NCBI RefSeq assembly: GCF_011516645.4
Contig: NZ_CP088285.1
Coordinates: 5,722,501 to 5,786,500, forward strand
Reading direction: 5' to 3'
Origin: Bradyrhizobium septentrionale
GTDB taxonomy: Bacteria > Pseudomonadota > Alphaproteobacteria > Rhizobiales > Xanthobacteraceae
Length of the DNA: 64,000 nt
The first letter of the stretch is position 1. Each line of letters starts with the position of its first letter. Position numbers and translations under genes: made by a program. Under the pieces are notes generated by a model that did not search any database, was not told where the DNA came from, and saw only the letters and a list, made by a program, of their open reading frames with translations. Below, one piece after another: positions 51,483 to 60,158 of this stretch.

Positions 51483-52244
51483 GATCGTCTGCGCCTGCTT
51501 GCGGATTTCGTCGGCAAGCGGTTTCAAGGCATCGAGCCCGCGTGACCCCACGAGGCTGTAGCCGGTGCCATCGTCGGCCCAGGACAGGCCGGCGACGTCA
51601 CCGCCCGAATGCGGGGCCATCGCTGCGTTCTTGTCTGACGTCATCGGACGGGTCAGGACCACAAGCCGGTCGCCGCGATCGTCGTCGTACATGAACATCG
51701 CCGCAGGGCCGTGCGCGGTCGGCACCACGCGTCCGCCCATGAAGCGATAGCCCGACTTCGTCAGGTCCGGCAGCTTGACCGGCTGACGCAACCGGTTGGA
51801 GACCCATTGCACAAGCTCGGCGCTGTCGCGCAGCTCGACCGGCCGCGTGCGATCGGAGGCGTACACCTTGTAGGAATCGCTCGCTTCCTCAGCGAGCGCT
51901 GCAATCCCGCCGGCCGGCGCCAGTGTCGCGCCACGGATCACCCAGCCGCCGAGGCCGCCGATCGAGAGCATCAGCATGGCCGCGATGGCCCAGCGCCATG
52001 ACGCGGGACGGCGGCGCGGGCTCTCGATCATCCTGGCGAGGTTGAGCTGCGGCGGCAGCGGCTCCTCGGCAATCGGCAGCAGTGCCGATCGCAAAAGGTT
52101 ACGCTCACCGGAGTAGGCTTCTATGCGCCTGGCCACATCAGGATGCTTCTCCAGATAGGCACCGACTTCCGCCTCGCGCTCCGGCTCGAGCGCGCGATCC
52201 ACATAGGCGTGCAGATCGTCTTCGGTAATGGGTCGATTGCTCAT
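51480..52244 (-). CDS. Transmembrane anti-sigma factor
   Basis: A 254-aa protein with an N-terminal anti-sigma module (ITEDDLHAYVDRALEPEREAEVGAYLEKHPDVARRI, residues 6-40), a single transmembrane span around residue 83-103 (WRWAIAAMLMLSIGGLGGWVI), and an exported sensor-like domain of about 150 residues. It does not show the HxxxCxxC zinc pattern, so it is not of the ZAS type by eye. It overlaps the sigma gene by 4 bases and should hold that sigma factor inactive until an envelope signal arrives. Its stop lies in a repeat. Confidence 0.88.
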   Translation of the reverse strand: MSNRPITEDDLHAYVDRALEPEREAEVGAYLEKHPDVARRIEAYSGERNLLRSALLPIAEEPLPPQLNLARMIESPRRRPASWRWAIAAMLMLSIGGLGGWVIRGATLAPAGGIAALAEEASDSYKVYASDRTRPVELRDSAELVQWVSNRLRQPVKLPDLTKSGYRFMGGRVVPTAHGPAAMFMYDDDRGDRLVVLTRPMTSDKNAAMAPHSGGDVAGLSWADDGTGYSLVGSRGLDALKPLADEIRKQAQTI

Positions 52245-52768
52245 GTCCTGTTCCGCAATTGCACGATATTATGATCCGGCTGGCCTGAGGTCCCCTCCAG
52301 CTCGTGATGTAGCCGCTCGCGGGCGCGCGCCAGGCGCGACATCACCGTGCCGATCGGCACACCGAGCACCTTCGCGGCATCGGCATAGGACAGATCCTCG
52401 ACGCCGATCAGCAGCAGCACCGCACGCTGGTCATGTGGAAGCCTCGCGAGCTTCGCCATGACATCGCGATACATCACCTTATGCTCCTGTTCCGCCTCCT
52501 GACCGAATGTATCCTCGTTGGTTTCGTCGATCGCGACATGGACGCCGCGCCCGGTTGCGCGGCGAAACTGGTTGATGGCGAGATTATGCAGGATGGCGAA
52601 CAGCCACGGCCGCGGATTGTCCGACCGCCGCTGCTCCCAGTGAATCACGGCGCGCTCGAGGCAGTCCTGCACCAGGTCGTCGGCCGCCGCGTGGTCGCGG
52701 ACCAGGGCCCGCGCATACCGCCGCAAGGCGGGTATCAGCGGCTCGACCAGGCGCAGCATGTCGTTCAT
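52241..52768 (-). CDS. ECF-type RNA polymerase sigma factor
   Basis: A 175-aa sigma-70 family protein with region 2 (RRYARALVRDHAAADDLVQDCLERA, then the DNA-melting motif NPRPWLFAILHNLAINQFRR) and region 4 (LPHDQRAVLLLIGVEDLSYADAAKVLGVPIGTVMSRLARARERL). It directs RNA polymerase to its own regulon, probably including this operon. The gene overlaps the anti-sigma gene downstream and the beta-propeller gene upstream, so the four genes are one operon. The trigger is unknown. Confidence 0.93.
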   Translation of the reverse strand: MNDMLRLVEPLIPALRRYARALVRDHAAADDLVQDCLERAVIHWEQRRSDNPRPWLFAILHNLAINQFRRATGRGVHVAIDETNEDTFGQEAEQEHKVMYRDVMAKLARLPHDQRAVLLLIGVEDLSYADAAKVLGVPIGTVMSRLARARERLHHELEGTSGQPDHNIVQLRNRT

Positions 52769-54210
52769 GGCGTTTGCACCTGGATGACCGGACCGAGCTT
52801 GGCCGCGTCGCCGAGAGCGATCACGAGATAGCGCCGTTCGGCCTTCGCCGAGTTCTGCACGATCTGGCGGATCGGTCCAGTGACGTTGACGATGGCGGAG
52901 CCGGCGGGATTGGTCATGAAGGCTGCCAGAGGCTCCACCGATCCCGTGCCATCGGCACGTTCGGCCAATCCTAGCACGTAGTGCTGCTTGGGTTCGAGCC
53001 CGGTGACCGATGCCTGCAGCACCTGGATCAGCCCCTGGTCGAACAGCGAGACGCTGGTCGGCGGCTTGTCACCCTTGGTGCTCTTCGGCGCGAGCGCGAG
53101 GTGGGCGGCCTGGCCGGCGACGCCAAGCGCCTGCAGGTTCTGGCGATCATCCGGATTCGTCGCAGCGTTCGGCACATAGGCGATCGCCTGCGGCGCCTGG
53201 CCGATCGGGATGTTGGCGATCACCTTGTTGGTCGCGGTGTCGATCGCGGCCAGCGCATCGGCATTCTCGAGACCAACATAGATCCGCGTGCCGTCGCCGG
53301 ATGGCCAGACGCCATGCGGGAGATTGCCGACGGGAATGGTCGCGACCTCCGAGAAGTCGTCGGTTCGAAACACCTTGACCTGGTTGGTGCCGCCGATGGT
53401 CACATAGGCGAAGGTCCCTTTGGAGGTCTTGGCGAAATTGACGTGATTGGTGATCGGGCCGGTGTCGATGGTCTTGATCGGCGGTTTTGCGTTGAACACC
53501 TGCGTCTTGCCGGTATCCTTCAGCGTGAACCACACCTGCTCGCCATCGGGCGTCGCCGCGATGTTCGGGCAGAACGGGCTTTCCTGCTTCACCTTCGCCA
53601 CGATCTGATGGTCGGCCACCGAGACCACGTCGGTCTCCGGATTGAACGACGAGCAGATGTAGCCGTACTTGCCGTCCGGCGAGAATATCTGCATGCCCGG
53701 TCCGGCCGGCACCTCGATCCGCATCGTTTCCTTGAACGTCTTTGCGTCGATCACCGAGATGTAGTTCTCGCCGCGAACGGTGACCCAGACTTCCTTGCCG
53801 TCGGGCGTGAAGAAGGCCTCGTGCGGCGAGCGCCCGACGTAAGTGGTGTGCTTGACCGAGTTTGTCGCCGTGTCGATGAAGGTCACCGAGTTGGAGCCGA
53901 TCGACACCACCGCAAGGGTTTGATGATCGGGTGAGTAGCCCATGCCGTGAACCAGCACCTGTCCCTTGTAGAGCGGGCTGAAATTGCCCGGCTGCGGATC
54001 GCCGAGCCGGATCACGCCGAGCAGCTTGTTGTCGACCGGGTCGGTGACGGACACCGTGTTCGAGAACTGCTCGGCGGCATAGACGCGGTCGTGATGGCTG
54101 ATCGCAATGTCGGGCGAGGATGCCGCGCCCGGCGCCTGTCCGGCGAAGGCGGAGCTCGATATCGCCAGCACGGTCGTGGCCAGCAGGCACTTCAGGACTT
54201 GACGGTTCAT
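52765..54210 (-). CDS. Exported YncE-like beta-propeller protein
   Basis: A 481-aa protein with a signal peptide (MNRQVLKCLLATTVLAISSSAFAG) and a repeated beta-propeller built of YVTN-type units (VSVTDPVDNKLLGVIRLGDP, VTFIDTATNSVKHTTYVGRSP, VSVIDAKTFKETMRIEVPAG and others). The last 120 residues form a separate domain. YncE-type proteins are periplasmic and bind DNA or metal-related ligands. It is encoded 4 bases into the sigma factor gene and follows the DUF305 gene by 14 bases, so it is probably part of the envelope stress or metal response. Confidence 0.85.
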   Translation of the reverse strand: MNRQVLKCLLATTVLAISSSAFAGQAPGAASSPDIAISHHDRVYAAEQFSNTVSVTDPVDNKLLGVIRLGDPQPGNFSPLYKGQVLVHGMGYSPDHQTLAVVSIGSNSVTFIDTATNSVKHTTYVGRSPHEAFFTPDGKEVWVTVRGENYISVIDAKTFKETMRIEVPAGPGMQIFSPDGKYGYICSSFNPETDVVSVADHQIVAKVKQESPFCPNIAATPDGEQVWFTLKDTGKTQVFNAKPPIKTIDTGPITNHVNFAKTSKGTFAYVTIGGTNQVKVFRTDDFSEVATIPVGNLPHGVWPSGDGTRIYVGLENADALAAIDTATNKVIANIPIGQAPQAIAYVPNAATNPDDRQNLQALGVAGQAAHLALAPKSTKGDKPPTSVSLFDQGLIQVLQASVTGLEPKQHYVLGLAERADGTGSVEPLAAFMTNPAGSAIVNVTGPIRQIVQNSAKAERRYLVIALGDAAKLGPVIQVQTP

Positions 54211-54223
54211 CGTTCGAAAACTC

Positions 54224-54691
54224 CTAGTTCTTCATTCCGTGGGACATGTTCATGTGATCGTGGGCGGCGGCGGGCGCCGGGCTCGGCTGCGTCGGCGCGG
54301 GCGCGGATGCCGTCACCGGATCACCGATCGCGAGCTTCATGGCGTCGATCTCCTGCTGCTGCTCGACGATGATCTCCTGCGCGATCCGGCGCAGTTGCTC
54401 GTTCTTGCCGTAGCGGAGCTCGATCACGGCCATGTCGATCGCGCCCTGATGATGCGGCGTCATCATCGCGACGAAGTCGCGGTCGATATCGCCGCTTGGC
54501 TTGGCGGCCATGTCGTTCATCATCTTGGTCATCGCGGCATCGTTTTCCGCGAGGAAGGCGCTCTCCTCAGTCGACTGCGCGGTCTGGGCCGGATGATGGG
54601 CGTCCTGCGCGAACGCCGCGGCGGCGACAAAGGCGAGCAGAACGGACGGGCCGAGCGGCACGAGAGCGGATCTGAAGGATCGAGGAAGCAT
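54224..54691 (-). CDS. Exported DUF305 domain protein
   Basis: A 155-aa protein with a signal peptide (ending AAAFAQ near residue 29). The DUF305 signature is visible: MMTPHHQGAIDMAVIELRYGKNEQLRRIAQEIIVEQQQEIDAMK (residues 76-120), with His pairs and Met that suit copper binding. The C-terminus has PAAAHDHMNMSHGMKN, a His/Met-rich tail. It is the first gene of the ECF sigma operon and has a candidate ECF promoter upstream. A role in copper or oxidative stress is plausible but inferred. Confidence 0.85.
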   Translation of the reverse strand: MLPRSFRSALVPLGPSVLLAFVAAAAFAQDAHHPAQTAQSTEESAFLAENDAAMTKMMNDMAAKPSGDIDRDFVAMMTPHHQGAIDMAVIELRYGKNEQLRRIAQEIIVEQQQEIDAMKLAIGDPVTASAPAPTQPSPAPAAAHDHMNMSHGMKN

Positions 54692-54759
54692 CTACGTTTA
54701 CCCTGGGGTTGTCGGGGAAGCCCGAGCGGTCCGGCCTCGGGGCCGGCTTGCATGGGTGG

Positions 54760-54784
54760 GACGCAGCAGCGTGAGTTCTATTCC
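54760..54784 (-). promoter_or_regulatory. Candidate ECF sigma promoter of the DUF305 operon
   Basis: On the minus strand GGAATA (54784-54779) is followed after 15 bases by CGTC (54763-54760), a -35/-10 arrangement like that of many ECF factors. It lies about 70-90 bases upstream of the DUF305 start and so could be autoregulated. The assignment is from consensus only. Confidence 0.45.
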
Positions 54785-54956
54785 GTCGCCCGGTGGTTTC
54801 TTCTCGATCACGACTTGCTGATCGACGGAATGACCCGCTGCGGCCGAGCCGGCCGGTTTGCGCTCGACAAGCCGCTGGCTATAAGAAGGAATTCCGGTTC
54901 CGGTGGGCCGGTTCCCCGATCCTCTCCGCGCCATCCGGACGCCAACAAGGGCCAAG

Positions 54957-56609
54957 ATGTCCGCCAAGATCGATCCAATCACCCGCTCCGTCGTCCAGCA
55001 TCGCCTGTCGTCGATCGTGAAGGAGATGGGCGAAGCCATGCTTCGCACCTCCTATTCGCAGATCCTCAATTCCAGCCGCGATTTTTCGCTGGCGATCTGC
55101 GACACGGGCGGGCGGCTGATCGCACAGGCCGATCACATCCCGGTGCATGTCGGCGCCTTGCCGTGGGCGACGCTCGCGGTCGAGGAACGGTTCAAGGATG
55201 TCGCACCGGGCGATGTCATCCTGCTCAACGATCCCTATCAGGGCGGCAGCCATCTGCCTGACCTCACCGCCTTCGTGCCGGTGTTCGATGGCGGCAAGCG
55301 GCTGCTCTGGACCATCGTGCGCGCGCATCAGAGCGACATCGGCGGTGCCACCCACGGCGCCTACAATCCGGCCGCCACCGAGATCTACCAGGAAGGCATC
55401 CGCATTCCGCCGATCAAGCTCTACGAGGCCGGCAAGCCACGCGAGGATCTGCTCGACCTTCTGGCGCTGAACATCCGCAACCCCAGGGAATTCCGCGGCG
55501 ACCTCGCCGCGATGCTGGGCGCCGCGCATCTCGGCGAGCGCCGCGTGTCAAAGCTGTTCAACGAGTTCGGCGCCGAGACGGTCGAAGCTGCGATCGAGGC
55601 CATTCTCGATGCCACCGAGCAGCAGACCCGCGCCGTGGTGTCCTCCTGGAAGGACGGCGTGTTTTACGGCGAGGCGCTGCTCGACGATGACGGCCACGGC
55701 CGCACCGACATCAAGATCGCGGCCAAGGTGACCAAGAAGGGCAGCGACATCGAGGTCGATCTCACCGGCTCCGATCCGCAGTCGACCAGTTTTGTCAATT
55801 CCTCGCACGCCAACATGCAGGCTGCGGTCGCGATGGCCTTTGCCTATCTGATCGATGCCGACATCCCCAAGAACACCGGCGCGCTGCGGCCGCTGAAGGT
55901 AGTGGCAAAGCAGGGCACCATCGTGTGGGCCGATCCCGGCCGTCCCGTGACCTTGTGCACCAGCCATCCATCCAACGAGATCGTCGAAGCGATCATCAAG
56001 GCGATGTCGGCGTCCTGTCCGGACCGCGTGATGGGCGGCTGGGGCCGGAGATTCCGCATCGCGATCCAGGGCGAGGATCCGCGCAACGGTCGCAATTTCA
56101 TCTGGCACATGTTCCAGGCGCGGCCCGGCGGCGGCGCATCGCCCGGCGGCGACGGCTATTCCTCGATCGGCGAGTGGCACTCGGTCGGTGGCCTGAAGTT
56201 CGGCAGCATCGAGGTTGCCGAGGTGCGCTTCCCGCTGCATTTCCGTCAGCACGAATTCCGGCCGGATTCCGGCGGCGACGGCCAGCATCGCGGCGGCCTC
56301 GGCGTCGCGCTCGACATGGTGCTGGAGACGCAGAAGCCCGCCAAGGGCAACACCGCCGGCGACGGCGCGCGTCACGGCCCCTGCGGCATGCTCGGCGGCA
56401 AGGACGGCGAGCCGCATCTCTATCGTCTCTTGTCGGAAGGCCGCGAGCCGCGCGTATTGAAGACGAAGGAGGTCGGCATCGAGCTGCGTCCCGGCGACTG
56501 CCTCGAGATACGCTCCTCCGGTGGCGGCGGCTGGGGGCCGCCGGAGAAGCGATCGGCGGAGGCGCGGAAGCGCGACGCAGCCCAAGGTCTGGTTTCGAAG
56601 GCGGTATAG
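54957..56609 (+). CDS. hyuB: Hydantoinase B/oxoprolinase family protein (HyuB)
   Basis: A 550-aa subunit of the ATP-dependent hydantoinase/5-oxoprolinase family. Segments are VVQHRLSSIVKEMGEAMLRTSYSQI, GDVILLNDPYQGGSHLPDLTAF, IVRAHQSDIGGATHGAYNP and the C-terminal IRSSGGGGWGPP. I chose the ATG at 54957; the earlier frame to 54903 has no family match. HyuA starts 7 bases after its stop, so they form an operon and the two subunits should open a cyclic amide such as a hydantoin with ATP. Confidence 0.92.
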   Translation: MSAKIDPITRSVVQHRLSSIVKEMGEAMLRTSYSQILNSSRDFSLAICDTGGRLIAQADHIPVHVGALPWATLAVEERFKDVAPGDVILLNDPYQGGSHLPDLTAFVPVFDGGKRLLWTIVRAHQSDIGGATHGAYNPAATEIYQEGIRIPPIKLYEAGKPREDLLDLLALNIRNPREFRGDLAAMLGAAHLGERRVSKLFNEFGAETVEAAIEAILDATEQQTRAVVSSWKDGVFYGEALLDDDGHGRTDIKIAAKVTKKGSDIEVDLTGSDPQSTSFVNSSHANMQAAVAMAFAYLIDADIPKNTGALRPLKVVAKQGTIVWADPGRPVTLCTSHPSNEIVEAIIKAMSASCPDRVMGGWGRRFRIAIQGEDPRNGRNFIWHMFQARPGGGASPGGDGYSSIGEWHSVGGLKFGSIEVAEVRFPLHFRQHEFRPDSGGDGQHRGGLGVALDMVLETQKPAKGNTAGDGARHGPCGMLGGKDGEPHLYRLLSEGREPRVLKTKEVGIELRPGDCLEIRSSGGGGWGPPEKRSAEARKRDAAQGLVSKAV

Positions 56610-56616
56610 GCAAGTG

Positions 56617-58656
56617 ATGTACACGATTGGAGTTGACGTCGGCGGCACCTACACCGACCTGGTTGTAACTGACAAAACCGGGCGCACGGTTTTCGCGAAA
56701 TCGCCGTCCACGCCGGCCGATCAGTCGATCGGCGTCATGGCGGGACTGGAAGAATTGGCGCGTCGGCTCGGCGTGACGCGCGCGGCGATGCTTGCCGCGA
56801 CCGATCGCCTGGTCCATGGCACGACGGTTGCGACCAACGCGCTCTTGGAACGCAAGGGCGCCAGGGTTGCGCTGCTGACCACCGAGGGCCATCGCGACGT
56901 CGTCGAGATGCGCGAAGGGCTGAAGCCGGATCGTTACGATCTGCGTACACCGCCGCCCGAGCCGCTGGTGCCGCGCGAGCGCCGCTTTGGCGTGCGCGAG
57001 CGGCTGAAGGCCGACGGCAGCGCCGCGGTTGCGCTGGATGCCGCCGCGCTCGGCGAGGTCATCGCCGAGGTGAAACGATCGGCTGCGAACTCGGTCGCGG
57101 TCTGCTTCCTGCACGCCTATCTCAACCCGGCGCATGAACTCGCCGCGGTCGAGCGGCTCGCCAGGGAGCTGCCCGATGTCAGCGTGTCGCGCTCCAGCGA
57201 CGTGCTGCCGCAGATCAAGGAATATGAGCGCGTCTCGACCACGATCGTGAACGCCTATGTCGAGCCGACGGTGCGGCGCTATCTCACCAATCTCGAGCGC
57301 AGCCTGCATGAAGCCGGTTTTGCCGGCTCGCTGTTCGTGGTGCTGTCGCATGGCGGCATGGCGCCGGTGGAGGAAGCCTCGCGGCTCGCCGCGGGCACCG
57401 TGCTGTCGGGCCCGGCCGGCGGCATCTCCGGCAGCCGCCGCTGCGCGGAGATGCTTGGGATTCCCGACCTCGTGCCGTTCGACATGGGCGGCACCTCGAC
57501 CGACATTTCGTTGATCGCCGACGGCGAGGCCTCGCTCTCCGCCGACGGCATGCTGGCGGGCCAGCGCATCGCGCTGCGCAGCCTGGATATCGCCAGCATC
57601 GCGGCCGGCGGCGGCTCGATCGCCGGTGTCGACGGCAGCCGCACGCTACGCGTAGGCCCGGAGAGCGCGGGCTCGGTGCCGGGCCCGGCCTGCTATGGCA
57701 ATGGCGGCCTAGCTGCCACCGTCACCGACGCCAATGTCGTGCTCGGCTATCTCGATGCCGCCGCCTTCATGGGCGGCGCGCGGCCGCTCGATCGTGCGGC
57801 GTCGGAAGCAGCCGTCGATCGGATCGCCGAAGCGCTGGAGCTGTCGCGGATCGAGGCTGCCGCCGGCATCTACAAGATGATCAATCTGAAGATGGCCGAC
57901 GGCATCCGCCTGATGACGCTGCGCCGTGGCGTCGATCCGAGGCGCTTCGCGCTGCTGAGCTTCGGCGGCGCCGCCGGGATGCATGCCGCCGAGGTCGCGC
58001 GCGAGCTCGAGATCAAGCGCATCATCGTGCCGACGGTCGCTTCCGTGCTGTCGGCCTGGGGCATGCTGACCAGCGATTTGCGTTACGAGGTCAGCCGCAC
58101 CCATTACGGCGCGGGTCGGATTTCCGCCGATGAGGTGCGGGCGCTGTTCGCCGGGCTGGAAGAGCAGGCGGCCGGCCGGCTGCGCGACTGGTTCAAGGGC
58201 GATATCGCAATCGAGCGCTCGGCCGAGATGCGCTACGGCGAGCAGGTGTTCGAGATCGACGTGCCGCTCGGCGACCTCGATCTCGGCGCCGCCGACCTTG
58301 TCGCGCAGATCGAGGAGCGCTTCCATCGCCGCCACGAGGAGCTCTACACCTATGCCTCGCGCGGGCAGGAGGTGGTGTTCGTCAATGCCCGTGTCGCCGC
58401 GGTCGGCAAGGTTGCGCGCGGCGGCGGCGATGTCGGCCAGGCCGCGTCAGCTGTGCCCTGTGCGCCGCGCGGCAAGCGGCAGGCCTGGCTCAGTGCCTGG
58501 CGCGAGGTGCCGGTCTATGCGCTCGACGATCTCAAGCCGGGCCATTCGCTGGCCGGTCCGGCGATCACTGAGGCCGAAACCACCACGGTTCTGGTCGGCG
58601 ATGGCGACCGCGTCGCGGTGAATCCGCTCGGCTGGCTCGACATAACATTGCGCTGA
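56617..58656 (+). CDS. hyuA: Hydantoinase A/oxoprolinase family protein (HyuA)
   Basis: A 679-aa subunit with the ASKHA-type ATP-binding start MYTIGVDVGGTYTDLVVTDK, plus VHGTTVATNALLERKGARVALLTTEG and the central FDMGGTSTDISLIADGE. It closes with the C-terminal AITEAETTTVLVGDGDRV region of the family. Together with HyuB it forms a hydantoinase/oxoprolinase complex in the cytoplasm. The ATG at 56617 is 7 bases beyond the hyuB stop. A substrate-binding protein gene follows. Confidence 0.92.
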   Translation: MYTIGVDVGGTYTDLVVTDKTGRTVFAKSPSTPADQSIGVMAGLEELARRLGVTRAAMLAATDRLVHGTTVATNALLERKGARVALLTTEGHRDVVEMREGLKPDRYDLRTPPPEPLVPRERRFGVRERLKADGSAAVALDAAALGEVIAEVKRSAANSVAVCFLHAYLNPAHELAAVERLARELPDVSVSRSSDVLPQIKEYERVSTTIVNAYVEPTVRRYLTNLERSLHEAGFAGSLFVVLSHGGMAPVEEASRLAAGTVLSGPAGGISGSRRCAEMLGIPDLVPFDMGGTSTDISLIADGEASLSADGMLAGQRIALRSLDIASIAAGGGSIAGVDGSRTLRVGPESAGSVPGPACYGNGGLAATVTDANVVLGYLDAAAFMGGARPLDRAASEAAVDRIAEALELSRIEAAAGIYKMINLKMADGIRLMTLRRGVDPRRFALLSFGGAAGMHAAEVARELEIKRIIVPTVASVLSAWGMLTSDLRYEVSRTHYGAGRISADEVRALFAGLEEQAAGRLRDWFKGDIAIERSAEMRYGEQVFEIDVPLGDLDLGAADLVAQIEERFHRRHEELYTYASRGQEVVFVNARVAAVGKVARGGGDVGQAASAVPCAPRGKRQAWLSAWREVPVYALDDLKPGHSLAGPAITEAETTTVLVGDGDRVAVNPLGWLDITLR

Positions 58657-58756
58657 GGCCGGCCTTCGCCATCAACATTTCATTTTCCCGGCATCGCCTT
58701 GGGCGATAAGGTCGCGTCCCCGGGAGGAGCGCCGGCCGTGGCCGGCGTTTGTGGCG

Positions 58757-59995
58757 ATGTTGATGCAAACAAAAAGACAAACCGCGCGTTCGATATTGCT
58801 TGTCCTCGCCGCGATGCTCGCGGCGGCGCCGCTCGCCGCGCAGCAGGCGCCGCAAGCGGCCGGCGGCGAGATCCGCGTCGGCAACGTCATGCCCTATACC
58901 GGGCCGCTCGCTGCGTTCGCGACCATCGGGCGGGCGGAAGCGGCCTATTTCGACATGGTTAACGAGCATGGCGGCATCAACGGCCGCAAGGTCAAGTTCA
59001 TCTCGGTCGATGACAGCTCCAATCCGAAGACCGCGATCGAGCAGACCCGCGATCTCGTTGAGAAGCAGGACGTGCTCCTGATGTTCGGCTCGTTCGGCAC
59101 GCCGAGCAACCTCGCCGCGCGAAAATACCTCAACGAGAAGAAGGTCCCGCAGCTGTTCGTCGCCTCCGGCGACGAGGAGTGGGCGCATCCGATGACGTTT
59201 CCCTGGACCATGGGCTGGCAGCCGACCTTCCGCGCCGAGGGGCGGATCTACGCCAATTACATCCAGGCCGCCTATCCGTCGCGCAAGATCGCGGTGCTGT
59301 GGCAGAACGACCAGTTCGGCCGCGATCTGTTCAGGGGATTGCAGGAGGGCCTCGGCGACACCGCCGGCATGATCGTCGCCGATCTCGCCTTCGACGCGTC
59401 GGAGACCTCGATCCAGAACCAGATCGGAATCCTGAAAGGCTCCGGCGCCGATATCCTGGTGTTCGACGGCGCGCCGGCGATCGCGGCGCGCGCGATCCGC
59501 GTCGCGGCCGACCTCGACTGGCATCCGGTGTTCATCCTCGACAATGCGTCGGCCTCGATCGCCAGCGCCTTGCGGCCGGCCGGCCTGCAGAACTCGCTCG
59601 GCGTGATCTCGACCTCGTTCCTGAAGGACGCCGGGGATGCCTCCTGGAAGGATGATCCGCAGATCAAGGCGTGGGACGCCTTCATGGACAAGTATTATCC
59701 CGACGGCGACAAGGACGACATCTACGCCGTGTTCGGCTACGCCGCCGCCGACACGCTGATGCAGGTGCTGCGCCAGTGCGGCGACGATTTGTCGCGCGAG
59801 AACATCATGCGGCAGGCGGCCTCGCTGAAGGATTATCAAAGCCCGATCGCGCTGCCCGGGATCGTGATCAACACCGGGCCGAAGGATTTCCGCCCGATCA
59901 AGCAGATGCGGCTGGTGCAGTTCGACGGCAACGCCTGGCAGCCGATCGGCGACGTGGTCGATAGCGCGTTCACGTCGGTGCGGGATGATAATTGA
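58757..59995 (+). CDS. Branched-chain-type ABC transporter substrate-binding protein
   Basis: A 412-aa periplasmic-binding-protein-type-1 (LivJ-like) protein with a signal peptide ending near LAAQ. Mature segments are GGEIRVGNVMPYTGPLAAFATIGRAEAAYFDMVNEHGG, FISVDDSSNPKTAIEQTRDLVEKQDVLLMFGSFGTPSN and IAVLWQNDQFGRDLFRGLQEGLGD. Alternative starts lie at 58751 (GTG) and 58763. The neighbouring hydantoinase genes suggest that it imports a hydantoin or related compound, but no permease or ATPase is present next to it. Confidence 0.88.
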   Translation: MLMQTKRQTARSILLVLAAMLAAAPLAAQQAPQAAGGEIRVGNVMPYTGPLAAFATIGRAEAAYFDMVNEHGGINGRKVKFISVDDSSNPKTAIEQTRDLVEKQDVLLMFGSFGTPSNLAARKYLNEKKVPQLFVASGDEEWAHPMTFPWTMGWQPTFRAEGRIYANYIQAAYPSRKIAVLWQNDQFGRDLFRGLQEGLGDTAGMIVADLAFDASETSIQNQIGILKGSGADILVFDGAPAIAARAIRVAADLDWHPVFILDNASASIASALRPAGLQNSLGVISTSFLKDAGDASWKDDPQIKAWDAFMDKYYPDGDKDDIYAVFGYAAADTLMQVLRQCGDDLSRENIMRQAASLKDYQSPIALPGIVINTGPKDFRPIKQMRLVQFDGNAWQPIGDVVDSAFTSVRDDN

Positions 59996-60036
59996 GGCGC
60001 GCTTTTTGCTTCGCTGTACGCGGAGCGCGTCCATCA

Positions 60037-60139
60037 CCGTCACCCTGAGGAGGCCGCGCAGCGGCCGTCTCGAAGGGTCGACGGCCCGGCTGGCGGCCGT
60101 GCATCCTTCGAGACGCGCTACGCGCTCCTCAGGATGACG
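60037..60139. repeat. Dispersed palindromic repeat, family R3 copy 1
   Basis: Begins ccgtcaccctgaggaggccgcgcagcggccg and ends gcgctcctcaggatgacggg, with the inner atccttcgagacg unit. Related copies are at 61518 and 63482. It lies in the convergent gap between the LivJ-like and enolase-superfamily genes. Confidence 0.8.
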
Positions 60140-60158
60140 GGTTTGGCAGTGTGAACGC

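Noticed and set aside
51020..51517. A 165-codon minus-strand frame reading through the R2 repeat
   Set aside because: It is antisense to the MFS gene; its similarity to the permease tail is only because both contain the same repeat.
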